NCBI RefSeq assembly: GCF_013820765.1
Contig: NZ_JABJVM010000021.1
Location: forward strand, 1-50,500
Length of the DNA stretch: 50,500 bases
Origin: Paenilisteria rustica
Lineage (GTDB): Bacteria > Bacillota > Bacilli > Lactobacillales > Listeriaceae
Direction of reading: 5' to 3'
The notes under the pieces are model-generated. The model had not been told where the DNA came from and searched no databases. It saw nothing but the letters and a program-made list of their open reading frames with translations. Within the stretch, counting starts at the first letter, position 1. Each line of letters starts with the position of its first letter. The translations under genes were made by a program, and so were the position numbers. Below, piece after piece: positions 43,079 to 50,500 of this stretch.

Positions 43079-44296
43079 GTGAAAGTACTATTTCTAATCT
43101 CTTCATTTCCTAAGCTATCCGAAACATTCATTTTAAACCAGATTACAGGTTTTATCGATAGAGGTATAGATGTTGAAATCTTATCTTGGAATAAAGTTGA
43201 TAATATAACAGATCATGCACAAGTATCTGAATACAGTTTACTTGAGAAAACCCATTTCTTAAACTTCCCAGCGAGCAAGTCAAAACGTTTAGCTGGTGGT
43301 ATGAAGATATTTTTGAAGCAAGTATGGCGTTCACCAAAAGCAGTTTTTAACGCCTTAAATTATAAAAAATATGGAAAAATGATTTTTACAACACGTTTTC
43401 TATATGCTCTTCCTTACTTTATCGAAAAAGAACAACATGATGCAGTCATTTGCCACTATGGTCCCAATGGAAGTGTCGCAGCTTTTCTGAAAGATCAAGG
43501 ATTACTCCCAGAGAAAACAGCGGTTTTTTTCCACGGTCATGATATTACCTCTTTCATAGAGAATCGTGGTAGTGACGTCTATGATACACTTTTTCGTTCA
43601 GATATCGAATTACTACCTGTGAGCGAGTTATTTGCCGATAAACTTCTACAAATTGGCGCTGACTCTAACAAAATTCGTGTCCATCATATGGGTATCGATT
43701 TGAAAGAATATAGCCTCGTTTCATTAGCTCCCATCGGTGAACCCATGAAATTCCTTTCTATCGGACGTTTAACGGAGAAAAAAGGTATGGACGTAGCCAT
43801 TCAAACCATAGGCGAGTTGAAAAAACGAGGACACCAAGTTTCATTGGATATTATTGGCGAAGGTGAGCTACGCGCCGAAATGGAAGCCCTGATCGAATCG
43901 CAAAAGCTAGAAAACGAAGTAAACCTCATCGGATGGCAGTCACAAGCAGAAATCAATCAAGCTATCCAAGAGGCAGACATGATGCTTCAATTAAGCAGAA
44001 CAGCCCCAAACGGCGATAAAGAAGGTATTCCTGTAGTACTAATGGAAGCAATGGGGCGCGGCAAGTTAATCATTTCAACAGAACATAGCGGTATTCCAGA
44101 GCTAATCACAGATGGTTCAAGCGGCTGGTTAGTGCCAGAAAATGACGTTGCAAAATCAGTCGAAAAAATATTAGAAGTCAAAAATAACCCAGATACTTGG
44201 CTTGCTGTATCACTTAATGCCCGAGAAAAAATCAATGAACAATTTAATATCATGACACTAAATGATCAATTAGCGGTCTACTGTAGCACAAAATAA
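43079..44296 (+). CDS. Glycosyltransferase, GT4 family (WcaL/EpsD-like)
   Basis: A 405-residue GT-B enzyme. The N-terminal FPKLSETFILNQI is the hallmark of colanic-acid-type GT4 enzymes. FFHGHDIT follows. The C-terminal donor site has SIGRLTEKKGMDVAI, NLIGWQSQAEI and EGIPVVLMEAMGRGKLII with the E-x7-E pair. The start is GTG after AGAGGA. It adds one sugar of the repeat unit on the cytosolic face. Confidence 0.87.
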   Translation: MKVLFLISSFPKLSETFILNQITGFIDRGIDVEILSWNKVDNITDHAQVSEYSLLEKTHFLNFPASKSKRLAGGMKIFLKQVWRSPKAVFNALNYKKYGKMIFTTRFLYALPYFIEKEQHDAVICHYGPNGSVAAFLKDQGLLPEKTAVFFHGHDITSFIENRGSDVYDTLFRSDIELLPVSELFADKLLQIGADSNKIRVHHMGIDLKEYSLVSLAPIGEPMKFLSIGRLTEKKGMDVAIQTIGELKKRGHQVSLDIIGEGELRAEMEALIESQKLENEVNLIGWQSQAEINQAIQEADMMLQLSRTAPNGDKEGIPVVLMEAMGRGKLIISTEHSGIPELITDGSSGWLVPENDVAKSVEKILEVKNNPDTWLAVSLNAREKINEQFNIMTLNDQLAVYCSTK

Positions 44297-44337
44297 GATA
44301 ATTAGGAGGGATTGGAATTAGAAATCCAAACAAAGTT

Positions 44338-45450
44338 ATGATGGCTAGCTCCGTTCACGTATGGAGCGATACACGGATTTATTTTAAAGAAGCGAAAACA
44401 CTTGCAGCACAAGGTTTAGAAGTTGATTTTTATGCCATAGATTATCCAAGTGAGAAGACGGTTACCCCTAACTTGACAATGCATTACATGAAACCGCAAA
44501 AAAGATACAACCGCTTTGTGCATTGGCGCTTTCTGTATAAAGAGATGATCCAGTCTGATGCGATGTATTTCCACTTTCATGACCCCGAATTATTATTTGT
44601 AGCACGAGCATTAAAAAAACGTCTAGGCGATGAAATAAGAATCACATACGATATGCATGAACATTTACCAGCAGCGATTAAAACCAAACAGTGGCTCCCA
44701 GCTTTTATAAGACCGACGCTTTCGAGTTTAGTAGAGCGTGTGGAGAAAAACCTGATGAAGTACTGCGATACCGTTATTTTTGCGGAGCTGTCTTACAAAG
44801 AAAACTACACAGAGCTGGGCTTAAACAAAGTAGACGTATTAAATTATCCAATCCTGCCTAAAAGTGATGTTGTACTAGTAAAGGAAGAAGTCTTCACGCT
44901 GATCTATGTAGGTATTCTGATTGAGCAACGCGGGTTATTCAATATGTTGGAATTAGCCAAAGCGTTAAAAGAAAAGCAGACAATCGATTTTCATTTTAAA
45001 TTAATCGGGCCTATTTTTACGAATGAAGAAGTAGTGAAGCAATTTATCAAGGACAATGATTTAAGCGACAATATCACCTTATATGGAAGAATGCAGTACA
45101 AGGATATTTGGGAACACTACGCATCTGCGCATGTTGGTGTGTGTTTACTGCACCCAACTCCAAATAATCTTAACTCACATTCCACCAAGCTATTCGAATA
45201 TATGGCTGCAGAGTTACCGATCATCGCATCTGACTTCCCAGATTTCACTACCATGTTAACAGAGCATCAATGTGGTAAAACGAGCAATCCGGATGATTAC
45301 GAAAGCTTGGTCGAAATTGTTCAAAGTTATATCGCGAACCCGCAAGGCAATAAAGTAATTGGTTCAAACGGAAGAGCGGCATTCGACACGTATTACAATT
45401 GGAACCACGAAGGAGAAAAGCTACTAGCCATTTACTCAAATGAAAATTAG
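44338..45450 (+). CDS. Glycosyltransferase, GT4-like
   Basis: A 370-residue GT-B type enzyme. The N-terminal MASSVHVWSDTRIYFKEAKTLA is typical of a GT4 subgroup (SSVHP.NDTRI..KEA). FHFHDPELL and TYDMHEH follow, and the donor region has YVGILIEQRGLF and STKLFEYMAAELPII. The first in-frame ATG (44338) lacks a ribosome site. A GGAGGG (44305-44310) is correctly spaced for an ATT codon at 44317, which would add seven residues (RNPNKV after the initiator) usual for the family. An in-frame TAA at 44299 excludes anything longer. Confidence 0.82.
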   Translation: MMASSVHVWSDTRIYFKEAKTLAAQGLEVDFYAIDYPSEKTVTPNLTMHYMKPQKRYNRFVHWRFLYKEMIQSDAMYFHFHDPELLFVARALKKRLGDEIRITYDMHEHLPAAIKTKQWLPAFIRPTLSSLVERVEKNLMKYCDTVIFAELSYKENYTELGLNKVDVLNYPILPKSDVVLVKEEVFTLIYVGILIEQRGLFNMLELAKALKEKQTIDFHFKLIGPIFTNEEVVKQFIKDNDLSDNITLYGRMQYKDIWEHYASAHVGVCLLHPTPNNLNSHSTKLFEYMAAELPIIASDFPDFTTMLTEHQCGKTSNPDDYESLVEIVQSYIANPQGNKVIGSNGRAAFDTYYNWNHEGEKLLAIYSNEN

Positions 45451-45480
45451 TATCTTATTATTATATAAGGAGCAATGAAT

Positions 45481-46152
45481 ATGAAATTAAAGAATCTCAC
45501 GGTAGGAAATCTATGGAAAACTTTCAAAAAAAGCTTCGTATGGTTAATACTAATTATTTGTTTGGCGCTAGCCAGTGTTTACACTTACAGTAATTACGTT
45601 GCGAAACCTGAGTATACCTCATCTTTCCAAATTTTGTTAAACGCGGAACAAACAGATGCACAAGCGAAATCATCAGAAGGTGTCAGGAACAATATCCAAT
45701 TAATCAACACTTTCACATCTGTTTTACAAAGTGGAAAAATAATGGATTTAGTCAAAGAAAAGGTGAAAACAGATGATTCTTCATCCGAGCTTTCTGCGGA
45801 TACCAAGATTACCTCCAATGAAAACTCGCTTGTATTAACAATCAACTACACAGGCATGAACAGCGAGAAAGTTTCAGAAATATCAACAGCTATGCTAAAT
45901 GTTGTAAGTAAAGAAATACCCAGCATCTTCAAAGGAACAACAGTTACAGTTTTGGAAAAATCATCTGCACCAACGACACCAAGTAATAATTCTATGTACA
46001 TTTTAGCTATCATGGTTGGTTGCTTATTGAGCGCTACATTACTATTTGTTCTATGTTCCATGGATACAACCGTTCAAAATATGGAACAGCTAGAGAATAT
46101 CGGGCTACCTTTCCTTGGAGATATACCAAAATTTAAGAGTTCAGAGCTCTAA
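45481..46152 (+). CDS. Polysaccharide co-polymerase (Wzz/CapA/YveK family)
   Basis: A 223-residue protein with two membrane segments (about 19-40 and 172-195) around an external Wzz domain (YTSSFQILLNAEQ near the first, SAPTTPSNNSMY before the second). It controls chain length and activates the separate tyrosine kinase encoded next. ATG 45481 is 8 nt from AAGGAG. ATG 45475 is too close. The short cytosolic tail ends near LGDIPKF, as in YveK/CapA proteins. Confidence 0.88.
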   Translation: MKLKNLTVGNLWKTFKKSFVWLILIICLALASVYTYSNYVAKPEYTSSFQILLNAEQTDAQAKSSEGVRNNIQLINTFTSVLQSGKIMDLVKEKVKTDDSSSELSADTKITSNENSLVLTINYTGMNSEKVSEISTAMLNVVSKEIPSIFKGTTVTVLEKSSAPTTPSNNSMYILAIMVGCLLSATLLFVLCSMDTTVQNMEQLENIGLPFLGDIPKFKSSEL

Positions 46153-46173
46153 AATAGAGAGGGTTTTTATTAC

Positions 46174-46872
46174 ATGCTTATTAAAAGAAAAGAAAAAAAT
46201 ACTATCATAACGGATGGTAACGAGATGACGATGCAAAAAAATTCGGTAGCTTATGAGAAATTTAGTTCCATTCAAACGAACATTCAATTCATGGAACGAA
46301 AAGCAGGAAGTGTACAAACAATAGCAGTCACATCGGCAAATAAGGGCGAGGGTAAGTCATTCTTCATCACAAACTATGCGAATACATCAGCTCTATACAA
46401 GCAGAAAACACTGTTAATCGATGTAGATTTCTACAATCCAAAAATTTCAAAACAATATAAATCAAAGCTAATGCCAGGCCTATCTAATGTATTGGTAGAC
46501 ATGATTGCTTTTGAAGAAGCCGTTATTCCTTTAGAAAATAAATACCTTTCGTTCTTACCTATTGGCACATTACCTCCAAATCCACTGGAATTATTGCGTT
46601 CAGATGAATTCAAAACCTTATTAACCAAGCTAAAAGAAGAATTCGATGTCATTTTGCTAGATTGCCCCCCTATTAATTTATTCACGGATGCTCGAGTAGT
46701 CGCGGCAGAGAGCGATGGCACCATTTTATTAGTCAATAGCCAAACAACAAGTGAAGAGGATGTCAGAAAATCTAAATCATTACTCGATCAAGTAGATGCG
46801 AATATTTTAGGTGCAGTGTTAAATAATAAGCGTTACAACCAAAAACAGATGGCGTCGTACAATTATTATTAA
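46174..46872 (+). CDS. Tyrosine-protein kinase, BY-kinase (CpsD/CapB/EpsB type)
   Basis: A 232-residue cytosolic P-loop kinase. Walker A is NKGEGKS, Walker A' is LLIDVDFYNP (the usual form is DADLR.P), and Walker B is VILLDCPP. The C-terminal Tyr cluster is small (RYNQ...YNYY). Paired with the preceding Wzz-type activator it autophosphorylates and regulates polymerisation and export. No CpsB/YwqE-type phosphatase gene is present in the locus. Confidence 0.88.
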   Translation: MLIKRKEKNTIITDGNEMTMQKNSVAYEKFSSIQTNIQFMERKAGSVQTIAVTSANKGEGKSFFITNYANTSALYKQKTLLIDVDFYNPKISKQYKSKLMPGLSNVLVDMIAFEEAVIPLENKYLSFLPIGTLPPNPLELLRSDEFKTLLTKLKEEFDVILLDCPPINLFTDARVVAAESDGTILLVNSQTTSEEDVRKSKSLLDQVDANILGAVLNNKRYNQKQMASYNYY

Positions 46873-46905
46873 GTAAATCCATGAAGGAAGTAGTGTATCT
46901 ATTAT

Positions 46906-48330
46906 ATGAAAGTAATGATGAATAAAGTATCTCAAAATAGGGTTTCGTTCCGAGGGATAGTCATCGCATCTATGATTTTACTAAGCATTCTATCGCCAAT
47001 ATTCCCCTTGTTACTTATTGTCCCAGTTCTGGTCATTGGACTTCTATACGTTAATAAAATAAATGTGGATAAGTGGATGTACGGCCTCTTTATAGCTGTT
47101 ATTATGGCGGGTTTTTGGGGAGCATATGCATCGCTTCCGCAACTCCCGAGCCTTTTTTTATTCCGAATACTACTAGCCATCCATTTCATTTTATTCTTGT
47201 TTAGCAAAAAGGATTTTTCAACTATCAAACTACTTAAAGTGCCGCTCATTTGTATGGCAGTTTGGATACTTTATTCAGTGTTAACTTTGCTATGGACAGC
47301 AAACCCAATGCTTAGCTTGAACGCTATTTACTTTCAAATAGAGACATCATATCTCGTTTTCATATGCGTTTATTACATTACATCATGGAAAAAAATGCGC
47401 CAAGTTCTTCTATATATATCATGTAACTATATTGTTTCACTTGGAATCGGAGTGTATGAGGTTATCTCGGGGAAACATTTACGTTTTTCAGCGGGTACTC
47501 TGTTGAACTATGAAGATTCAAGGCCCACAGGTTGGTTAGTTAACACGAATGATTACGCGTCGTACCTTGTTATTTATTTCGGCCTAGTATCCCTCTACCT
47601 ATTATCCTCAAAAAAGAAATGGCACTTTGCAATGTGGTTGGTATTGCTCGCAGTTGTAACCTATCTAGTGATCGAGTCGCATTCAAGAACCGGCTTCTTA
47701 GGACTTGTAGCGATAGTCGCGCTGGTACTTTTTAAAGTGCTACGGATACAGTACTTCCTATTAGCGCTATTCGCTGGTGTGGTGGCTATTTGCAGTAAAA
47801 TGATCTATTCTAGCATCGCGAGTTCGGGGCTTACCTCACAATTAGTTGATTCTTTTACAGGAAAAGGCGATTCAACAGAAGAAAGAATGTTTATGTATAA
47901 GTTCGTAATTCAGTTATGTAAGGAGCATCATTTTCTAGGAGTAGGTGTCGGAAATACACCACGCTTCTTATTCGAAGCTCTATATGGCACCGCAAATGTC
48001 GATATCACTGGAACACAAACAATGGCGGCCCACAATTTTTGGTTGAGCATTATATCGGATATCGGTCTCATAGGCTTCATTCCAATTTTGATCTTTTTCC
48101 TATATTATCTCTACCAAGCAGCGACAATCTACATCACAAACAGTAATTTAAAAGGTGCCATCCCAGCCGCAGTACTTTTAGGATTTATCGGCGTATCGGT
48201 TGGAAGCAGCAGTATTTTCGAAATGCGCGTTATCTGGATCGCCTTAGGTTTAGGCCTAGCAGTCATTTGCTTACTTCAACGCGAGAGAAATTCCAAACAG
48301 ACGGAGTCAAACTTTGAGAAAATTAATTAG
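46906..48330 (+). CDS. O-antigen polymerase/ligase family protein (Wzy role)
   Basis: A 474-residue integral membrane protein with about 11-12 segments and a large external loop. In the Wzy_C/O-antigen-ligase region it has SHSRTGFLG and the conserved Arg/Glu area, then FLGVGVGN and AAHNFWLSI, where family members have a conserved H-N pair. It probably polymerises lipid-linked repeat units outside the membrane. It is followed by the hydrolase gene. Confidence 0.82.
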   Translation: MKVMMNKVSQNRVSFRGIVIASMILLSILSPIFPLLLIVPVLVIGLLYVNKINVDKWMYGLFIAVIMAGFWGAYASLPQLPSLFLFRILLAIHFILFLFSKKDFSTIKLLKVPLICMAVWILYSVLTLLWTANPMLSLNAIYFQIETSYLVFICVYYITSWKKMRQVLLYISCNYIVSLGIGVYEVISGKHLRFSAGTLLNYEDSRPTGWLVNTNDYASYLVIYFGLVSLYLLSSKKKWHFAMWLVLLAVVTYLVIESHSRTGFLGLVAIVALVLFKVLRIQYFLLALFAGVVAICSKMIYSSIASSGLTSQLVDSFTGKGDSTEERMFMYKFVIQLCKEHHFLGVGVGNTPRFLFEALYGTANVDITGTQTMAAHNFWLSIISDIGLIGFIPILIFFLYYLYQAATIYITNSNLKGAIPAAVLLGFIGVSVGSSSIFEMRVIWIALGLGLAVICLLQRERNSKQTESNFEKIN

Positions 48331-48345
48331 ATAAACGGAGTGTTA

Positions 48346-49125
48346 ATGATGAAAAAAAGTATGGCAAAAATATATTTTAAATTGAGAAGTCGTGTATACA
48401 AAGCACCCAATAAGCAGAAGCTAAACTATATATTAGAAAAAAGTACTCAAGATGACGCTCCGTTAATCGTTATTTTTAGCGCATTTCCAAGGACAGGCAT
48501 GAAAGCAACATATAATTATTTGCGAACATTGAAAGATGTAGACGCGCATAAATTGTTTATTTTAGATAATTTTGGCTTTCAACAAAGAGGCGCTTATTAT
48601 TTAGCCGAAAATGGTGATTTTAAGATTCGAGTTGCAGTAGAATCGATTATTGCCGACGTTCAAAAGAAGCTAGCGACCAAAAATACGATTTTTATAGGGA
48701 CAAGTAAAGGCGGTTTTGCGAGTCTTTATTTCGGTATCAAGATGAAAGCAGACTATATTATTAGCGGCGCCCCGCAATACAAACTAGGCAATTATCTAAG
48801 CGATATCCCTGAAAAAGCCCCAGTCCTATCAAGCATCATGGGAAATACAGATAAGAGTAGCATTGATCAACTCAACGCCTTATTACCTACAAAAATTAAA
48901 GAGGCAAGTGGCGCGTTACCTAAAGTATACGTTCATTATTCCGAGCAAGAGCACACGTATGAAGAACACGTAAAGGATCTAATACAAGATTTGAGTATTG
49001 CCGAATACGATCTTACATTAGACATCTGTGACTATAAAATACACCAAGAAGTAAGCCAGTTTTTCCCCCCATTCTTGATCCAATCACTTAGTCAAATCAT
49101 AAATAAACTAAAAATAGAACGCTAA
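48346..49125 (+). CDS. Alpha/beta-hydrolase-like protein of the exopolysaccharide locus
   Basis: A 259-residue protein with a nucleophile elbow FIGTSKGGFASLYFG, preceded by IVIFSAFPRTG, and a late DYKIHQEVSQFF whose His may complete a triad. The middle ADYIISGAPQYKLGNYL resembles Asp2-like and capsule-associated acyl hydrolases/esterases. No signal peptide or membrane segment is present, so it acts inside the cell or is exported by an unknown route. ATG 48346 or 48349 follows CGGAG. It is the last gene of the locus. It may add or remove an acyl group on the repeat unit. Confidence 0.62.
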   Translation: MMKKSMAKIYFKLRSRVYKAPNKQKLNYILEKSTQDDAPLIVIFSAFPRTGMKATYNYLRTLKDVDAHKLFILDNFGFQQRGAYYLAENGDFKIRVAVESIIADVQKKLATKNTIFIGTSKGGFASLYFGIKMKADYIISGAPQYKLGNYLSDIPEKAPVLSSIMGNTDKSSIDQLNALLPTKIKEASGALPKVYVHYSEQEHTYEEHVKDLIQDLSIAEYDLTLDICDYKIHQEVSQFFPPFLIQSLSQIINKLKIER

Positions 49126-49197
49126 GCGCTATTCTAAAAACAAAGCCAGGGATGTCCTCTATGGGCAAATTCTTGGCGGAAATAGAAGCGAGCATGA

Positions 49198-49217
49198 TAT
49201 AATGAAGAAAGCGCTTA
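49198..49217 (+). promoter_or_regulatory. Promoter of the salA-like gene with cre-like site
   Basis: A perfect extended -10 TGA-TATAAT (hexamer 49198-49203), with TTGGCG about 19 bp upstream as a poor -35. AAGAAAGCGCTTA (49205-49217) follows at once and resembles the operator at 10767-10779. Its closeness to the -10 differs. Confidence 0.5.
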
Positions 49218-49252
49218 TATTTTCGTCAGGTAAATCCATAGGGGGCAATTTT

Positions 49253-50278
49253 ATGCTAAACGAACAACAAATCACCAAACTATTAGAACGTATACTAGAT
49301 CCAGTATTGGAGTTCACGTTGCAAGAAACTGGAGGCATTATGGAAGTAAGTGTCACAAATAATAGTGTTGCATTACAAATAGCACTAGCTGACCCAGAGC
49401 TTCATACAGATAAATTTACAACCAATATAACGGAACTACTTGGAGAATTCGGATGTGAGGATATACATTTTGAGCTCGCCTATTTACCTGTTTCCAGGAT
49501 CGAACAATTACTAGAAGCGAAGAATAATATACTGTCACCCGAAAGTAAAACACAATTTATAGCAATTGCTAGCGGTAAAGGTGGGGTAGGTAAATCAACA
49601 GTAGCAGCTAATCTCGCGGTAGCATTAAAACGCACGGGGAAAAAAGTTGGCTTGTTAGATGCCGATATTTACGGATTCAGCCTTCCTATTTTGATGGGAA
49701 CTAAAGATGTTCCAAAAACAGTAGACGAAAAAATTATTCCGGTGACTACATATGGAGTACAACTAATTTCTATGGATTCATTTGTTGAAGACGGGGAGCC
49801 AGTCATTTGGCGTGGACCGATGCTTGGGAAAATGATTAAAATGTTTTTAGAAGATGTAAATTGGGATGCCCCGGATTATCTAATTATTGATTTACCACCA
49901 GGTACGGGAGATATCGCACTAGATATCCATACACTGTTACCTACTTGCAATGAGCTGATTGTCACAACGCCTCATCAAGCAGCAGCGACAGTTGCCGCGA
50001 GAGCAGGAATAATGGCTATAAAGAACGAGCATCATATTTTGGGAGTTATTGAGAATTTATCCTATTATCAAACAGAAGCGGGCGAGAAAGCATATTTATT
50101 TGGAGAAGGTGGCGGAAAAAAAGTAGCTACAGAACTAGAAACCGAGTTGTTAGGAGTATTTCCGATAGAGCAACCAGAACACAATAAGAATGGCTATCTA
50201 TCAGGTGTTTACGAAGCAGAAAGCACACAAGGAAAACGTTTCTTTGAACTTGCAGTAAAAATAAATCACTATTTATAA
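49253..50278 (+). CDS. salA: Mrp/ApbC-family P-loop ATPase (SalA-like)
   Basis: A 341-residue protein with an N-terminal MIP18/DUF59 domain (residues ~1-90) and a deviant P-loop ATPase domain with GKGGVGKST (~108-116), LLDADIYG, and IIDLPPGTGD. The usual Mrp CxxC iron-sulfur motif is replaced (ENLSYYQTEAGEKAYLFGEGGG region has no Cys), as in B. subtilis SalA, a regulator of scoC. The start is the ATG after AGGGGG. The longer frame begins in the -10 box. In B. subtilis salA also lies a few genes before an rRNA operon, which supports the identification. Confidence 0.85.
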   Translation: MLNEQQITKLLERILDPVLEFTLQETGGIMEVSVTNNSVALQIALADPELHTDKFTTNITELLGEFGCEDIHFELAYLPVSRIEQLLEAKNNILSPESKTQFIAIASGKGGVGKSTVAANLAVALKRTGKKVGLLDADIYGFSLPILMGTKDVPKTVDEKIIPVTTYGVQLISMDSFVEDGEPVIWRGPMLGKMIKMFLEDVNWDAPDYLIIDLPPGTGDIALDIHTLLPTCNELIVTTPHQAAATVAARAGIMAIKNEHHILGVIENLSYYQTEAGEKAYLFGEGGGKKVATELETELLGVFPIEQPEHNKNGYLSGVYEAESTQGKRFFELAVKINHYL

Positions 50279-50298
50279 AAAAAATATGCAAAAAACTA

Positions 50299-50327
50299 TT
50301 GACGAATGGATAAATAGTTGGTATATT
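50299..50327 (+). promoter_or_regulatory. rRNA operon promoter
   Basis: TTGACG (50299-50304), 17-bp spacer, TATATT (50322-50327). The start point should fall near 50334. The following leader supports assignment to an rRNA operon. Confidence 0.8.
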
Positions 50328-50334
50328 TATAAAC

Positions 50335-50500
50335 GTTGCTGATGCACATAACGCAAAACGCAACACGAGAGATTGACCTTTGAAAACTGAACAGAAACAA
50401 AGATAAAACCAATAGAGACAGTGATGTTTCTAGGTAAGAATCGCAGGGCGGAAATAGAAAGCTATTTCCAAAAGTAATACTAGTAAAGTAATTTGCTAGC
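50335..50500 (+). other. rRNA operon leader (16S lies beyond the window)
   Basis: TGACCTTTGAAAACTGAAC (50374-50392) is the boxA-like leader element seen before 16S genes of Bacillus and Listeria. It is followed by ACAGAAACAAAG and the stem GGAAATAG/CTATTTCC (50453-50460/50463-50470 approximately). The 16S start itself is not reached. Confidence 0.75.

Noticed and set aside
49175-50460. GGCGGAAATAGAA shared between the salA promoter region and the rRNA leader
   Set aside because: A 13-bp match with no common context. It may be chance or residue of an older rearrangement, and I cannot support a function.

Overview
The window looks like a chromosomal segment from a low-GC Gram-positive bacterium of the family Listeriaceae, probably a Listeria sensu lato species rather than L. 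monocytogenes itself. This is inference. It rests on a bilE-type osmolyte/bile exporter pair, a Lin0512-family gene, a Listeria-type CspA, a UPF0237/UPF0210 pair, PrfA-like Crp/Fnr regulators, strong GGAGG ribosome sites, and a salA-like gene directly ahead of an rRNA operon promoter. I see no tRNA, CRISPR array, transposase or prophage gene.

Bases 1-9.8 kb are mixed housekeeping and accessory genes. They comprise a DUF1877 protein; the bilEA-bilEB transporter behind a sigma-B-like promoter; a MarR regulator with a Lin0512 partner; a universal stress protein; a nucleoside permease plus purine nucleoside phosphorylase operon behind a cre-like site; a ROK regulator; and a lipoprotein hydrolase. 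The first 330 bases and 3528-3947 hold structured intergenic repeats.

Bases 9.8-25 kb carry beta-glucoside/chitooligosaccharide functions. An RpiR regulator is divergent from a PTS IIC - GH4 glycosidase - GlcN6P deaminase operon. A second, inverted RpiR/GH4 pair lies further on, and the two pairs share a probable operator just downstream of the -10 box. A third GH4 gene is controlled by a divergent LacI regulator with a perfect 14-bp palindrome in its promoter. Between them lie a membrane acyltransferase, an Ig-like secreted protein, a flavohaemoprotein, the UPF0237/UPF0210 pair and a DUF1304 protein.

Bases 25-30.8 kb begin with another PTS IIC gene behind a textbook sigma-54 promoter. A cluster of three small genes (including a 59-residue membrane protein and a DUF3284 protein), an LtaS-like sulfatase and a cold-shock protein follow.

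Bases 30.8-49.1 kb form a visibly more AT-rich exopolysaccharide/capsule locus. Three Crp/Fnr (PrfA-like) regulators sit at its left edge. Two transcription units follow: (1) regulators, lipoprotein, glycosyltransferase, UDP-glucose dehydrogenase, priming sugar transferase and NeuD-type acetyltransferase; (2) epimerase, soluble CapD/PglF-like dehydratase, an unrecognised Rossmann protein, flippase, two glycosyltransferases, Wzz, BY-kinase, Wzy-type polymerase and an alpha/beta hydrolase. Each unit is preceded by a copy of the same ~180-bp module with identical internal spacing, including a -10 box without a good -35. The two units are therefore probably co-activated, perhaps by the adjacent regulators. 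This is the most interesting system in the window.

The window ends with the salA-like ATPase, an rRNA-type promoter and the start of an rRNA leader. The 16S gene itself lies beyond the right edge.
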